Shown here piece after piece: positions 32,013 to 39,600 of a stretch of DNA of 39,600 nucleotides. Made by a program: the position numbers and the translations under genes. The notes beneath the pieces are model-generated. The model did no database searches. It was not told the DNA's origin and saw only the letters and a list, made by a program, of their open reading frames with translations. Position 1 is the stretch's first letter; each line of letters begins with the position of its first letter. The DNA comes from Furfurilactobacillus entadae (GTDB taxonomy: Bacteria > Bacillota > Bacilli > Lactobacillales > Lactobacillaceae). Location of the stretch: NCBI RefSeq assembly GCF_045862745.1, contig NZ_BQXN01000021.1:1-39600 (forward strand), given 5' to 3'.

Positions 32013-32921
32013 TTAATTTCCGGTTGTCGTGACCGCTTGATTCGTTTTCGTTGTGCCCCCGGTTGAGGCAGATGATTCACTTGAAGCCCCGCTATCGGTA
32101 ACCTCGGTGGTCGAGTCCGCCGATTTCATCACAGCACCAGTAAATGCGTTAACCCGTTTGATAACCACATTACCTGTGCTCTTCGATTTAAGCGCCACAA
32201 ACCATGTTGGTACATAAACATTATTATTCGTCACCTTGAGCAACCGTGAGTACGCTAACTTCGACCACACGACCTTCGTGTTGTTTGCCAGCTCGTTATA
32301 TTGATACAACCAAATCAACGCCTTTTGTTGGCTAATCGTCGTCGTCTTTTCACGCAGCGTCTTTGCCTGAACAACATAGCTCTGCGTGTAGCTTAGCACC
32401 TGCTCCTTCGCGCCCACCCGAAACCGCAATTGCCCAGATGGTGCCATGATCGTGCCAGATGGGAGCTTTTGAACATACACAACTTCATTCTCAGAGACTT
32501 TTGACAACTCCGGACTATAAACATATTCATCACCAGCCACGACGTTTGTCGGGTTCTTAATGAAACGATTCAACGCCACCTGGGTGGAACCCTTGGTCAC
32601 CGTCAACGTTTGGTGTAAATAACTCGTCAGTTCGGTTGAATTAAACCGGACATCTTGGTAACTCAAGTTAGCAGCACCAGCACGTAACTTTTCTAGCCCT
32701 GGTTTTGTCGAGACGTAATAACCTTCAGCCTCTTTTGTCGAAGGGGAGGAAAAAGTAATGCCATCGTCCCTCATTTCATGAATGATGGTTGATGCGTCAT
32801 TACCGGTGTGTTGCGCTGATTCTGTAACGGTTGAATCACTCTTCTGCCATGAAACGAACAAAAAGATGTCGATCGCCACAAACGCGACAATGAAAATCCA
32901 CTGAATCTTACGAAAATCCAT
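32013..32921 (-). CDS. walI: WalI (YycI) regulatory protein of WalK
   Basis: A 302-residue single-pass protein: WIFIVAFVAIDIFLFVSW (about 9-26) anchors the protein in the membrane and the rest is extracellular, with a Thr/Ser-rich disordered tail. This fits YycI, which with YycH controls WalK through the membrane segments. ATG 32921 follows GGGAGGGG; the longer frame to 32981 has no SD. Lies directly after walH on the same transcript. Confidence 0.9.
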   Translation of the reverse strand: MDFRKIQWIFIVAFVAIDIFLFVSWQKSDSTVTESAQHTGNDASTIIHEMRDDGITFSSPSTKEAEGYYVSTKPGLEKLRAGAANLSYQDVRFNSTELTSYLHQTLTVTKGSTQVALNRFIKNPTNVVAGDEYVYSPELSKVSENEVVYVQKLPSGTIMAPSGQLRFRVGAKEQVLSYTQSYVVQAKTLREKTTTISQQKALIWLYQYNELANNTKVVWSKLAYSRLLKVTNNNVYVPTWFVALKSKSTGNVVIKRVNAFTGAVMKSADSTTEVTDSGASSESSASTGGTTKTNQAVTTTGN

Positions 32922-32938
32922 GGAACCGCCCCTCCCTT

Positions 32939-34261
32939 CTAATTTTGTTGGTTGGTCAAAACATCTTGATAGGCCTGCCACTTGCCATTCAGGTAGACGT
33001 AATACGTTGGTTGTAAATCAACGACCTGTTTGGAATCGTAATTATTTTCCCATTCATAGCCCAAAACAATGTCCTTAATTTTATCGCCGTTCACACCCAC
33101 AGCAGCAAGTTGGTCCAAAACCGTCTGGGTTGCCGGTAACGTTTCCGTACTGTTTGAATCCGTTGGCAACGGGACCTGTAAGTTCGTCAGCGTAAAGTTG
33201 ATCTCTTCAGTTCCAGCCCGTTTGTTCTTAACCTGAACGGCACCAAAGTCGGTTTGGTTGAAAATTGGAAACCCTTCAACGTATGACCGGTACGTCACCT
33301 GCCGACCATTATCTTCATTATTGAAGTACCGAATCGAGTCCAGGGTCAACCCAGTGCTGGTTAAACCGGAGAAACTCTTCTTCAGATTATTGCCAAGGTC
33401 CTTCGTGATGTGATTATTGGCATTGTAATCTTCAAACGTCGTGGCGCCCGTCTTATCCGTCACCGTTAACCGTTTGTACGACCCATCAAAGTAAATCGTG
33501 TGACCATTGCTTCGCCGGACGTTAACTGAACTCGCCTCACCAGCGTTTAGCAGCGTAGTCACAAAGAAACTTTCATTTTGCTGACCGACTAAGTAACTGT
33601 ACTTAGCAACCTTTACGGGATCCGTATAACACGTGAGCGTGTGATCCTTGTAAACGGTCTGTGTCACCGGATAACGTTGATCCGCGTCCGCCAGCACTGT
33701 TCGTATTTGTTTTAACTGTTGGTGTGCAACAGAGATCTGGTAAATCGCCTGGTTATCGTCGTTCAACAGATACATTTCACCGGGCTTAGTCGTTGAAAAC
33801 ACAATGCGGGAGAACCGGGCGCTCGTTGACATCAGTACCTGCTGGTTATATGAATCGTTGAAAATTGATCGTCCGATATTATCCGCGTAGTTCAGTTGAA
33901 CCATGTTTTTCTTTGCCAACAACTGCTCGTAAGTCTTCTTATCCCCCTGGCTAACCTTCCGAAAATTCGTCATTCGCCAGTTCTTGATTTCATTACGAAT
34001 CGTTGTGACCAGGTTGACCTTCGGATTATAAATCGAAGTCGACTGCCCGGACTTGTTGGTGACAATCACTTGTGTTGGTAAATAGATGTCCGCGAGTGTC
34101 CGGGTCGTCACCGTCGATCGCGTGGTGCTTGTCGCAGTTGTTGTGCGTGACCGGTCATAACGTGCTGGGTTTGTCCAAATGACGAGGGAAAGGCCAACAC
34201 TAATCAACACCAGTACAAACAGTGTCATCGGTAAAATCCCGTGTTTAAGTTTAGTCCACAT
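32939..34261 (-). CDS. walH: WalH (YycH) regulatory protein of WalK
   Basis: A 440-residue protein with one N-terminal anchor (about 11-30, LPMTLFVLVLISVGLSLVIW) and a large extracellular domain, as in YycH; the two proteins hold WalK in check by contacts in the membrane. ATG 34261 is chosen because GAGGAGG, which is inside the last codons of walK, is nine bases upstream; the start overlaps the walK stop by 11 bases. Confidence 0.9.
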   Translation of the reverse strand: MWTKLKHGILPMTLFVLVLISVGLSLVIWTNPARYDRSRTTTATSTTRSTVTTRTLADIYLPTQVIVTNKSGQSTSIYNPKVNLVTTIRNEIKNWRMTNFRKVSQGDKKTYEQLLAKKNMVQLNYADNIGRSIFNDSYNQQVLMSTSARFSRIVFSTTKPGEMYLLNDDNQAIYQISVAHQQLKQIRTVLADADQRYPVTQTVYKDHTLTCYTDPVKVAKYSYLVGQQNESFFVTTLLNAGEASSVNVRRSNGHTIYFDGSYKRLTVTDKTGATTFEDYNANNHITKDLGNNLKKSFSGLTSTGLTLDSIRYFNNEDNGRQVTYRSYVEGFPIFNQTDFGAVQVKNKRAGTEEINFTLTNLQVPLPTDSNSTETLPATQTVLDQLAAVGVNGDKIKDIVLGYEWENNYDSKQVVDLQPTYYVYLNGKWQAYQDVLTNQQN

Positions 34262-36107
34262 CCCAATCATCCTCCTCGTCAAACTGCTCGAACGGTAATG
34301 AAATGTAGAACGTAGAACCCTTTCCTTCGGTACTGTCGACCCAAATCCGTCCGTTCAGCATTTGAATGACTTCCTTTGAAATGGCCAGTCCCAATCCAGT
34401 CCCACCTTGTGCCCGGGCCCGGGCTTTATCAACCCGATAGAACCGGTCAAAGATGTGACTGATGTCTTTACGTGGAATCCCTAACCCCTGGTCAGAAATA
34501 CTCATGATTACTTGGTTATGCGTCTCTAACAGCCGACACGTAATTGTGCCCCCATCTGGTGAATACTTGATCGCATTATTCATGATGTTATCCACCACTT
34601 GGGTGAACCGGTCTGTATCAATTTCAACCCACAGATCTTTATCCGTAAAGTCTCGTTCAATGTGATACTGCTTTTGGGGATTGTCATCCGTTTTAAGCAT
34701 CATGTCGAACCGGTCTAGAATGTAGTTGAATAACTCATTCAAGTTGACCGTTTCCATCTCTAACTTTGTCGTTCCAGAATCCATCCGACTCAAGGACAGA
34801 AGGTCATTCACCATCCGAATCATCCGTTCAGTTTCGTCCTGTGCCACATGGAGAAAGTTTGGAGCCACTGCTGGATCTTTCCAAGCACCATCTACCAATG
34901 CGTCAATGTACGAGCGAACGGAGGTCAACGGTGTCCGTAATTCATGGGACACGTTTGAAACGAATTGACGCCGATCAGCTTCTTCCTTTTGTTGTTCAGT
35001 AACATCATGCAACACACACACCAAACCAGAAATGAAGCCTGATTCACGTTGAACCAGCGAGAACGAAGCATGTAAGATCAAGTCTTGACCCTCATGGGAA
35101 AAATCAAGCGTCATTTCGTCCTGATCCTCTAACAACTCACGGAGCGTATACCGATCGCGAATGTTTAAAACATCAAGTAATGACGCATTTTCTGCCTGTT
35201 CTTCATCAACGTCCAAAAATTCACGGGCTGCTGAATTGATGATGTTGATATTCCCGCGCCGATCCGTTGAGATAACCCCATCACTCATGTGGGCCAACAC
35301 AGAATCCAACCGGCGGCGTTCCGCCTCCGTTGATTCTTGAGCCTCTTCCACCCGAACAGACAGGTTATTAACGGCACTAGCAAGCTGGCCTAATTCATCG
35401 GTTCCATAGACCCGAACCTGTCCAGAGTAATCTCCCTGTGCAATTTGAACCGTTTGTCGTTTCATTTCATCAATCGGCCGCGTTATTGCCCGGGAAATAA
35501 CGACCGACATAATCAGGCCCAAAACGATGGCAATTAGGGCCGCCGACAGGTAAATCAAGGTGATGCTGTTCACACTTTGATAAACGCCTTCCAATGAGGC
35601 CCGGATGTATAAGACCCCCACTAGGGAGTTCCCATTTCCACCAGAAGAACTCATTAACGGAATGATTGAAACGTAGTAGCGTGTGTTATCCCGCGTGTCG
35701 TACACATCACGCTGGTAAGAACGGTTATTATAGATGGCATTCTTGATGTTATTATCCGTGGTCTTTTGACCGACCACCGTTTGATCATTAACGTTACTCG
35801 TGCCACGCACCGTTCCCTTACTGTCGATCACCCGGATCTCAGTAATGTTCGAATTATTCACGTCAGACAAAATACTTTTAATGCGGCTATTTGCGGACGA
35901 CGTATTGTTTCGAACCAGTTGATCCGACAAGGAATTTTCAATGTACGTTGGTAACTGAATCTGTTGTTTGAAGCTACTTAGGTTCTGTTGCTCCAATTGG
36001 CGGACGAAAAAAGCCCCGACGATTTCCAGCGTAATCAGTAACATCAGGGCAAACACAAGCGCTATTTTAAAATTTATCGATTGAAAAAAACGAATCTTCT
36101 TATTCAC
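34251..36107 (-). CDS. walK: WalK cell-wall sensor histidine kinase
   Basis: A 618-residue sensor: membrane segments at about 14-35 and 182-205 flank an extracellular PAS-like domain (dCACHE) of about 145 residues; HAMP at about 205-258; cytoplasmic PAS at about 262-370; HisKA with His388 (NVSHELRTP), then N, G1 and G2 boxes in the HATPase domain and an acidic tail. WalK phosphorylates WalR and monitors cell-wall cross-linking. It is 24 bases after walR. The acidic C-terminus (EEDDWDVD) doubles as the walH ribosome binding site. Confidence 0.97.
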   Translation of the reverse strand: MNKKIRFFQSINFKIALVFALMLLITLEIVGAFFVRQLEQQNLSSFKQQIQLPTYIENSLSDQLVRNNTSSANSRIKSILSDVNNSNITEIRVIDSKGTVRGTSNVNDQTVVGQKTTDNNIKNAIYNNRSYQRDVYDTRDNTRYYVSIIPLMSSSGGNGNSLVGVLYIRASLEGVYQSVNSITLIYLSAALIAIVLGLIMSVVISRAITRPIDEMKRQTVQIAQGDYSGQVRVYGTDELGQLASAVNNLSVRVEEAQESTEAERRRLDSVLAHMSDGVISTDRRGNINIINSAAREFLDVDEEQAENASLLDVLNIRDRYTLRELLEDQDEMTLDFSHEGQDLILHASFSLVQRESGFISGLVCVLHDVTEQQKEEADRRQFVSNVSHELRTPLTSVRSYIDALVDGAWKDPAVAPNFLHVAQDETERMIRMVNDLLSLSRMDSGTTKLEMETVNLNELFNYILDRFDMMLKTDDNPQKQYHIERDFTDKDLWVEIDTDRFTQVVDNIMNNAIKYSPDGGTITCRLLETHNQVIMSISDQGLGIPRKDISHIFDRFYRVDKARARAQGGTGLGLAISKEVIQMLNGRIWVDSTEGKGSTFYISLPFEQFDEEDDWDVD

Positions 36108-36131
36108 AGTCAGGATTACTCCACTTTTACA

Positions 36132-36842
36132 CTAATCTGTTTCAGGGTTGCGTAAGTAGTACCCAACCCCACGACGAGTGACTAACCATGTCGGATGACT
36201 TGGTGTATCCTCCACTTTTTCACGTAATCGCCGCATGGTTACATCGACCGTCCGGACATCACCAAAGTAATCGTAGCCCCAGACCGTTTGCAATAAATGT
36301 TCCCGGGTCATGACTTGACCAATGTGCTGGGCTAAGTAATGAAGAAGCTCAAACTCACGGTGCGTCAATTCAATGTCTTCCCCACGTTTTGAAACCATGT
36401 AGGCATCGGGATCGATTTTTAAATCGCCGACTTCAATCACATTGGATTCAGCCTCAGCATTGTTGGCATTCTTAACCACAGTATCTTGCCGACGTAAGTT
36501 TGCCTTTACCCGCGCCACTAATTCTCGATTTGAAAACGGCTTGGTAACATAGTCATCGGCCCCAAGTTCTAAGCCCAAGACCTTGTCAATTTCAGAATCC
36601 TTTGCCGTCACCATAATGATTGGCGTCGTGTGCTTTGTCCGAACCTGCCGGGCAACCTCCAATCCGTCAACTTTTGGCAACATCAAATCTAGTAAGATCA
36701 AATCAGGGTCTTCTTCGTCAACCTTAGCAATGGCTTCTTCACCATCAGCTGCGGTCACAACTTCGTACCCCTCTTTTTCTAAATTAAATTTGATGATATC
36801 AGAAATTGGCTTTTCATCATCAACCACTAAAATTTTACTCAT
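36132..36842 (-). CDS. walR: WalR response regulator
   Basis: A 236-residue OmpR family regulator: receiver with Asp52 (LILLDLMLP) and Lys101 (TKPF), then the winged helix domain ending RRGVGYYLRNPE. In Firmicutes WalR drives autolysin and wall-metabolism genes and is normally essential. First gene of the walRKHIJ operon, with its own promoter at 36926-36953. GGAGGAAG precedes the ATG. Confidence 0.97.
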   Translation of the reverse strand: MSKILVVDDEKPISDIIKFNLEKEGYEVVTAADGEEAIAKVDEEDPDLILLDLMLPKVDGLEVARQVRTKHTTPIIMVTAKDSEIDKVLGLELGADDYVTKPFSNRELVARVKANLRRQDTVVKNANNAEAESNVIEVGDLKIDPDAYMVSKRGEDIELTHREFELLHYLAQHIGQVMTREHLLQTVWGYDYFGDVRTVDVTMRRLREKVEDTPSHPTWLVTRRGVGYYLRNPETD

Positions 36843-36866
36843 TTAATAACTTCCTCCACCGAAGTG

Positions 36867-36953
36867 CGTATTTAAATACGAAAGACTAAGGCTCGTTACC
36901 GCTTCATTTAAGGGTAACCTTACATATTATAGCACAGACCACCTGTGGCTTAA
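36867..36953 (-). promoter_or_regulatory. walR promoter and leader palindrome
   Basis: -35 TTAAGC (36953-36948), 16-base spacer and -10 TATAAT (36931-36926) preceded by TGC, an extended -10. In the leader lies a perfect 14-base palindrome CGTATTTAAATACG (36867-36880) about 25 bases before the start; whether it is a DNA operator or an RNA stem is open. Confidence 0.62.
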
Positions 36954-37111
36954 TCCTGATGAATCCCCGCCATTCGCCAATTGTTTCAAAAAATGCGTGC
37001 AAAGTGATGATGGACATGCTATGATATCTAAGTTGCTTTTAGTAGTTCCATGGTTCCTACTGGCACATCCAGTTTCATCGCAAAAAAGTTCAGGCTTTTT
37101 TCAAAAAATTG

Positions 37112-37140
37112 TTGTCAGATAAATAACCATATGATACTAT
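37112..37140 (+). promoter_or_regulatory. tRNA-Lys promoter
   Basis: -35 TTGTCA (37112-37117), 17-base spacer and -10 TACTAT (37135-37140), with transcription expected about 13 bases before the tRNA. Confidence 0.8.
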
Positions 37141-37159
37141 ATAAAAGTTGAATTGATAT

Positions 37160-37232
37160 GGATCGCTAGCTCAGCTGGCAGAGCAACGGACTCTTAATCC
37201 GTGGGTCCAGGGTTCGATCCCCTGGCGATCCA
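37160..37232 (+). tRNA. tRNA-Lys (anticodon CUU)
   Basis: A 73-base cloverleaf: acceptor arms GGATCGC and GCGATCC, D-arm GCTC/GAGC, anticodon arm ACGGA/TCCGT with loop CTCTTAA (anticodon CTT at 37193-37195), T-arm CAGGG/CCCTG with TTCGATC loop and discriminator A. CCA is not encoded. The 3' end is a common integration site and phage-like material follows downstream. Confidence 0.96.
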
Positions 37233-37244
37233 TCAAAGACTATT

Positions 37245-37290
37245 AACCAGCTTTCACGAAGCGTTATAAACGCCGTGGTTGCTGGTTTTT
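37245..37290 (+). terminator. tRNA-Lys terminator
   Basis: AACCAGC/GCTGGTT with inner CACG/CGTG and GCGTT/AACGC stems, followed by TTTTTTT. Confidence 0.9.
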
Positions 37291-37335
37291 TTTGTACTTT
37301 CTGACTTCATTTGCTTTCACTGAATTTCATCAAAA

Positions 37336-37650
37336 TAGAGCCAAATAGGTAGCCAGGGGTAGCCAAAAGGGAAGTTAGCCGATCACGTCTAATCGTTGAT
37401 ATAGCAGCATTTACCGGCTTACATCAAGTAGCAAGGGGAAGCCAATTTCAAGAACCAAGCAAAAACTAATAAAATGAACCTGTGTTGGGCCTAGGCTGTG
37501 TGTCTTTAATGATGCACAGCCTTTAATTTATGCTACATCAATAATCTGTTCCTAACCTCTGTTTAATGCCTAGGGGTAGCCAAGTCTACATGTCAGAATC
37601 CTTGATACATATAAGTTTATAGGCTTCTTTTTTCAAAAGGGAAGCCAAAC
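37336..37650. repeat. Scattered repeat motif RGGGGWAGCCAA downstream of tRNA-Lys
   Basis: Imperfect direct copies: AGGTAGCCAGG (about 37347), GGGGTAGCCAAAA (37357), GGGAAGTTAGCC (37369), AGGGGAAGCCAATTT (37434), AGGGGTAGCCAAG (37572) and AAGGGAAGCCAAAC (37638); the last is also the right arm of GGCTTC/GAAGCC (37622-37645). All are in one orientation within 315 bases and in a gene-free stretch. Such an array next to a tRNA could be integrase arm sites or iteron-like binding sites of a phage or plasmid. I see no gene in 37291-37810. Confidence 0.55.
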
Positions 37651-37810
37651 ATACATAAGATGAGCGGATGTACCTAATAAGCGCTTCTTTAACGTCAGAG
37701 AACTGTGGATTGATCCTCTTTAGAATGAGTGGCCACTGTGTCAAGTTCTAACAAAACCCTAAACAGACCTCATTAGGACAAATAAATAGACATGCTACAA
37801 TGTGACACAC

Positions 37811-38219
37811 CTAAACCTCATTCGTTAAATCAAACATAAACGCTTCGGAGAACTCCATCAGCGCTTGTTTCTTTTTGCGGTAATATGCTGTTTCACTGTA
37901 GCCTAAGCTAACCTGCACCTGAACCGTCAGTGACTCCACCACTATTAAGATACCGGCTTGTGAGTAATGCTTGTGCTTCATCCGTACATAGCTCTAAAGC
38001 AAACTTGATTTCACCTAACTCCCGCTGTGCATCAACTTGCTTAATTAAACGATCCTCTACATGGCTACGAGTATCTTTAGCGTGAGGCATTCCATTTGGT
38101 ACCACTGAGTGAATATCAGATAACCGTGCATGTGCTAAGCGGATCAATCGCGGTATTTTCTCTAATTCTGCTTTGGCTATGGCAATGGTCTTCTTTTCAT
38201 AAGTTGCTGTACTCATCAT
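37811..38219 (-). pseudogene. ArpU-like phage late transcriptional regulator, frameshifted
   Basis: The readable frame from ATG 38219 (AGGGG seven bases upstream) stops at 37908 after 103 residues, but the frame one base further on continues, without interruption, to a TAG at 37811-37813. The joined product is about 135 residues and its C-terminal VQVSLGYSETAYYRKKKQALMEF matches the neighbour gene and the ArpU/RinA-type DNA-binding end. The shift lies at about 37930-37945, near a GGTGG run, and would correspond to one extra base. It may be inactivation or sequencing error. Confidence 0.68.
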
Positions 38220-38232
38220 TTATATTCCCCTG

Positions 38233-38631
38233 TTAATAGCCTCTATATGCTTGAGTAAATTGAATCAGTGCCTGTTTCTTGTAGTGACTGAACTGTGTTG
38301 CGCCGTATCCTGATGAAATCTGAACAGATATGTTGCTTGGCTCCGTAGCATCAAAGTACAAGGCCGTTAATATGGCTTTACATCTATTAGTGCATAACTC
38401 AACGGCTCGTTTAATCTGAAAGAGCTCTACTTGTGCATCCACACGTTTCACCATCCGCAATTCAACCATGTTAGTGGAACTACGCTGGTGTGGCATATCA
38501 TCGCAGTTTATTGACCGTAATTCAGAATATGTATACCCCGCCTGCCGCATTAGTTTACTAACTTGCTTCAATTTATGCCGTGAGTAATTTACTGCGTCCT
38601 CGATATAGCTCTTCTCATAATGCTCAGCCAT
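38233..38631 (-). CDS. ArpU-like phage transcriptional regulator
   Basis: A 132-residue protein with a long helical N-terminal part and a C-terminal HTH-like region (SVQISSGYGATQFSHYKKQALIQFTQAY), the pattern of the ArpU/RinA-type regulators that turn on phage late genes. It is a paralogue of the next gene on the minus strand (13 bases away). ATG 38631 is used; GTG at 38640 is an alternative. No terminase or structural gene follows, so it belongs to a deleted prophage remnant. Confidence 0.68.
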   Translation of the reverse strand: MAEHYEKSYIEDAVNYSRHKLKQVSKLMRQAGYTYSELRSINCDDMPHQRSSTNMVELRMVKRVDAQVELFQIKRAVELCTNRCKAILTALYFDATEPSNISVQISSGYGATQFSHYKKQALIQFTQAYRGY

Positions 38632-38709
38632 AGCCACCACCGCCTTTTATAATCTACTTCATAAGTATACATTATTTAGACTTATTGTTTACTTTTTGTT
38701 CAAACAAAA

Positions 38710-38726
38710 AGAGCTTCATCAGCTCT
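38710..38726 (-). terminator. Short terminator (minus strand)
   Basis: AGAGCT-TCATC-AGCTCT; read on the minus strand it runs into TTTTTGTTTG. Confidence 0.7.
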
Positions 38727-38749
38727 AATATTTCGGATGTTAGGTTTTG

Positions 38750-38863
38750 TCAGGTAGTACGTACCCCAACCACAAGCTTTTTAATTCGTGCTGTCAGAAC
38801 ATTACAACAACCATTAGCCGTCTCATCATCCAGTTTAAAGTGTACAGAATTAAGGTTTTTACG
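38750..38863 (-). pseudogene. Possible 3' remnant of a small phage gene
   Basis: A frame without a start codon (preceded by TAA) encodes 37 residues ending VVGVRTT, just before the terminator at 38710-38726. The composition (KLDDETANGCCNVLTARIKK) is protein-like, but I cannot name it. The rest of 38732-39060 shows no gene. Confidence 0.25.
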
Positions 38864-39032
38864 TTATTTTAACGGTTTATTTTTTCTTGAAAAACGAATT
38901 TATTGTGAGCGGGGGTCCACACCGTTGTGCATGTTCTTCACCTGAAAGTTCAGACCATAGGGGGCTGTGCTGCATGTTTCTCTTGATAGTATATATTATC
39001 GATCGATATTATTTACTAGTAATCAAAACAAA

Positions 39033-39049
39033 AAGGCTGAATCAGCCTT
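39033..39049 (-). terminator. Short terminator (minus strand)
   Basis: AAGGCT and AGCCTT pair around GAATC, followed on the minus strand by TTTTTGTTTTG. It would end the disrupted minus-strand coding region between it and the IS30 element; an unconvincing 64-residue frame at 39069-39263 is all that is open there. Confidence 0.7.
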
Positions 39050-39310
39050 AAATGTCAGTTGCGCTTATTCATAACCTCACACACTTCATTCTGTCTCTGC
39101 AGACAGCGTTGTTACTGTGCTGTACGGGGATGAAATACTTTTGTGGGTCAACATACCAGAGACCGCTTAAGGTAGTCACAATCGCCTGTACTACGTAGCC
39201 AACTGGTCTCAGAATTGATTGGTGGTGCATCCCCAGTCTGCCTTGCATTAGTTGCCACTTCACCTAAAGCAAACTTCCATGATTCTTGGCATTTATTGGT
39301 GCGCGAATTG

Positions 39311-39600
39311 TCAAATCAAGTGCAACACCCGCTGATGGTAGACTTCATCTGGTGTTTGCCAGTTAAGACATTTTCTTGGGCGTTGATTAATTTTATTGAT
39401 GATGTGCTTAATTTCTTGGGCAGAATAATTGTTTAAGTCAGCTTTTTTGGGGAAATACTCACGAATTAGACCATTGGTGTTCTCATTTGTACCACGTTCC
39501 CATGGCGCATGCGCATCAGGAAAGTAGAACTCAACTGACCGTTGGTCAGTGATCTGTGCGTGTTTAGCAAATTCCGAACCACGATCTGGCGTAATACTGC
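39311..39600 (-). mobile_element. IS30 family transposase, 3' end (partial)
   Basis: The minus strand encodes the C-terminal 95 residues of an IS30 transposase: the DRGSEF aspartate, the APWERGTNENTNGL motif holding the catalytic Glu, and the NQRPRKCLNW-TPDEVY end, with TGA at 39311. The rest of the gene lies beyond the right edge. The sequence around 39296-39320 (GCGAATTGTCAAATCAAGTG) looks like the left terminal inverted repeat of lactobacillar IS30 elements. It has probably inserted in the prophage remnant. Confidence 0.9.

Noticed and set aside
37291..37810. CRISPR array
   Set aside because: Repeats are short, imperfect and irregularly spaced, and no cas genes are near.
39069..39263. 64-residue minus-strand frame between terminator and IS30 end
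   Set aside because: No Shine-Dalgarno and no recognisable family; another frame in the same place is equally protein-like, so a degraded phage gene is more likely.

Overview
The window looks like an origin-proximal stretch of a Lactobacillaceae chromosome (Gram-positive, Bacillota). The evidence is the complete walRKHIJ operon, rlmH next to htrA, strong GGAGG ribosome binding sites, frequent GTG/TTG starts and a constellation of Spo0J/ParB parS-type palindromes. I cannot name the genus from sequence alone. Almost all of the window is chromosomal core or ordinary accessory sequence. Two stretches look foreign: an AT-rich restriction-type gene (7470-8674) and a phage/IS remnant beside tRNA-Lys (37240 to the end).

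Layout. 1-7340: a hypothetical gene, yaaA, a TetM/EF-G-like ribosome GTPase in an operon with a MerR regulator, a divergent short-chain dehydrogenase (SDR), and an acetyltransferase/quinone-reductase pair with a divergent TetR. 7470-10181: an MrcB_N-DUF3883 restriction-type gene broken by a one-base shift, a DUF2075 P-loop ATPase and a small membrane protein. 10320-17151: a prolyl iminopeptidase-like hydrolase, a MarR-small protein-MFS pump-hypothetical cluster, a frameshifted membrane protein, a hypothetical protein, and a TetR/SDR divergent pair. 17328-19962: rlmH, a 760-bp intergenic region with a DnaA-box cluster and alternative hairpins, and htrA.

20246-24019: a glucose uptake permease, glucose 1-dehydrogenase and old-yellow-enzyme run with two HxlR-type regulators. 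24184-28362: a four-gene dedA-PAP2-GT2-GT-C operon, best read as an undecaprenyl-phosphate-linked envelope glycosylation module. 28617-30843: an OmpR-type response regulator and histidine kinase preceded by a possible 15-residue ORF. 31078-36842: walJ, walI, walH, walK and walR (minus strand, walR transcribed first), the essential cell-wall stress system. 37160-39600: tRNA-Lys(CUU) with clear promoter and terminator, a region of repeated AGGGGTAGCCAA-like motifs, a tandem pair of ArpU-like phage regulators (one frameshifted) and the 3' end of an IS30-family transposase.

The most interesting signals are non-coding: five parS or parS-like 16-mers in 30 kb, three of them overlapping or touching start or stop codons and one in a terminator; the DnaA-box cluster upstream of rlmH; the hairpin lying between the htrA Shine-Dalgarno and its start; and the repeat field next to tRNA-Lys. 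Three independent single-base frameshifts (near 8280, 14538 and 37940) may be real decay, slippage-based switching or assembly errors; the reads should be inspected before any is believed.
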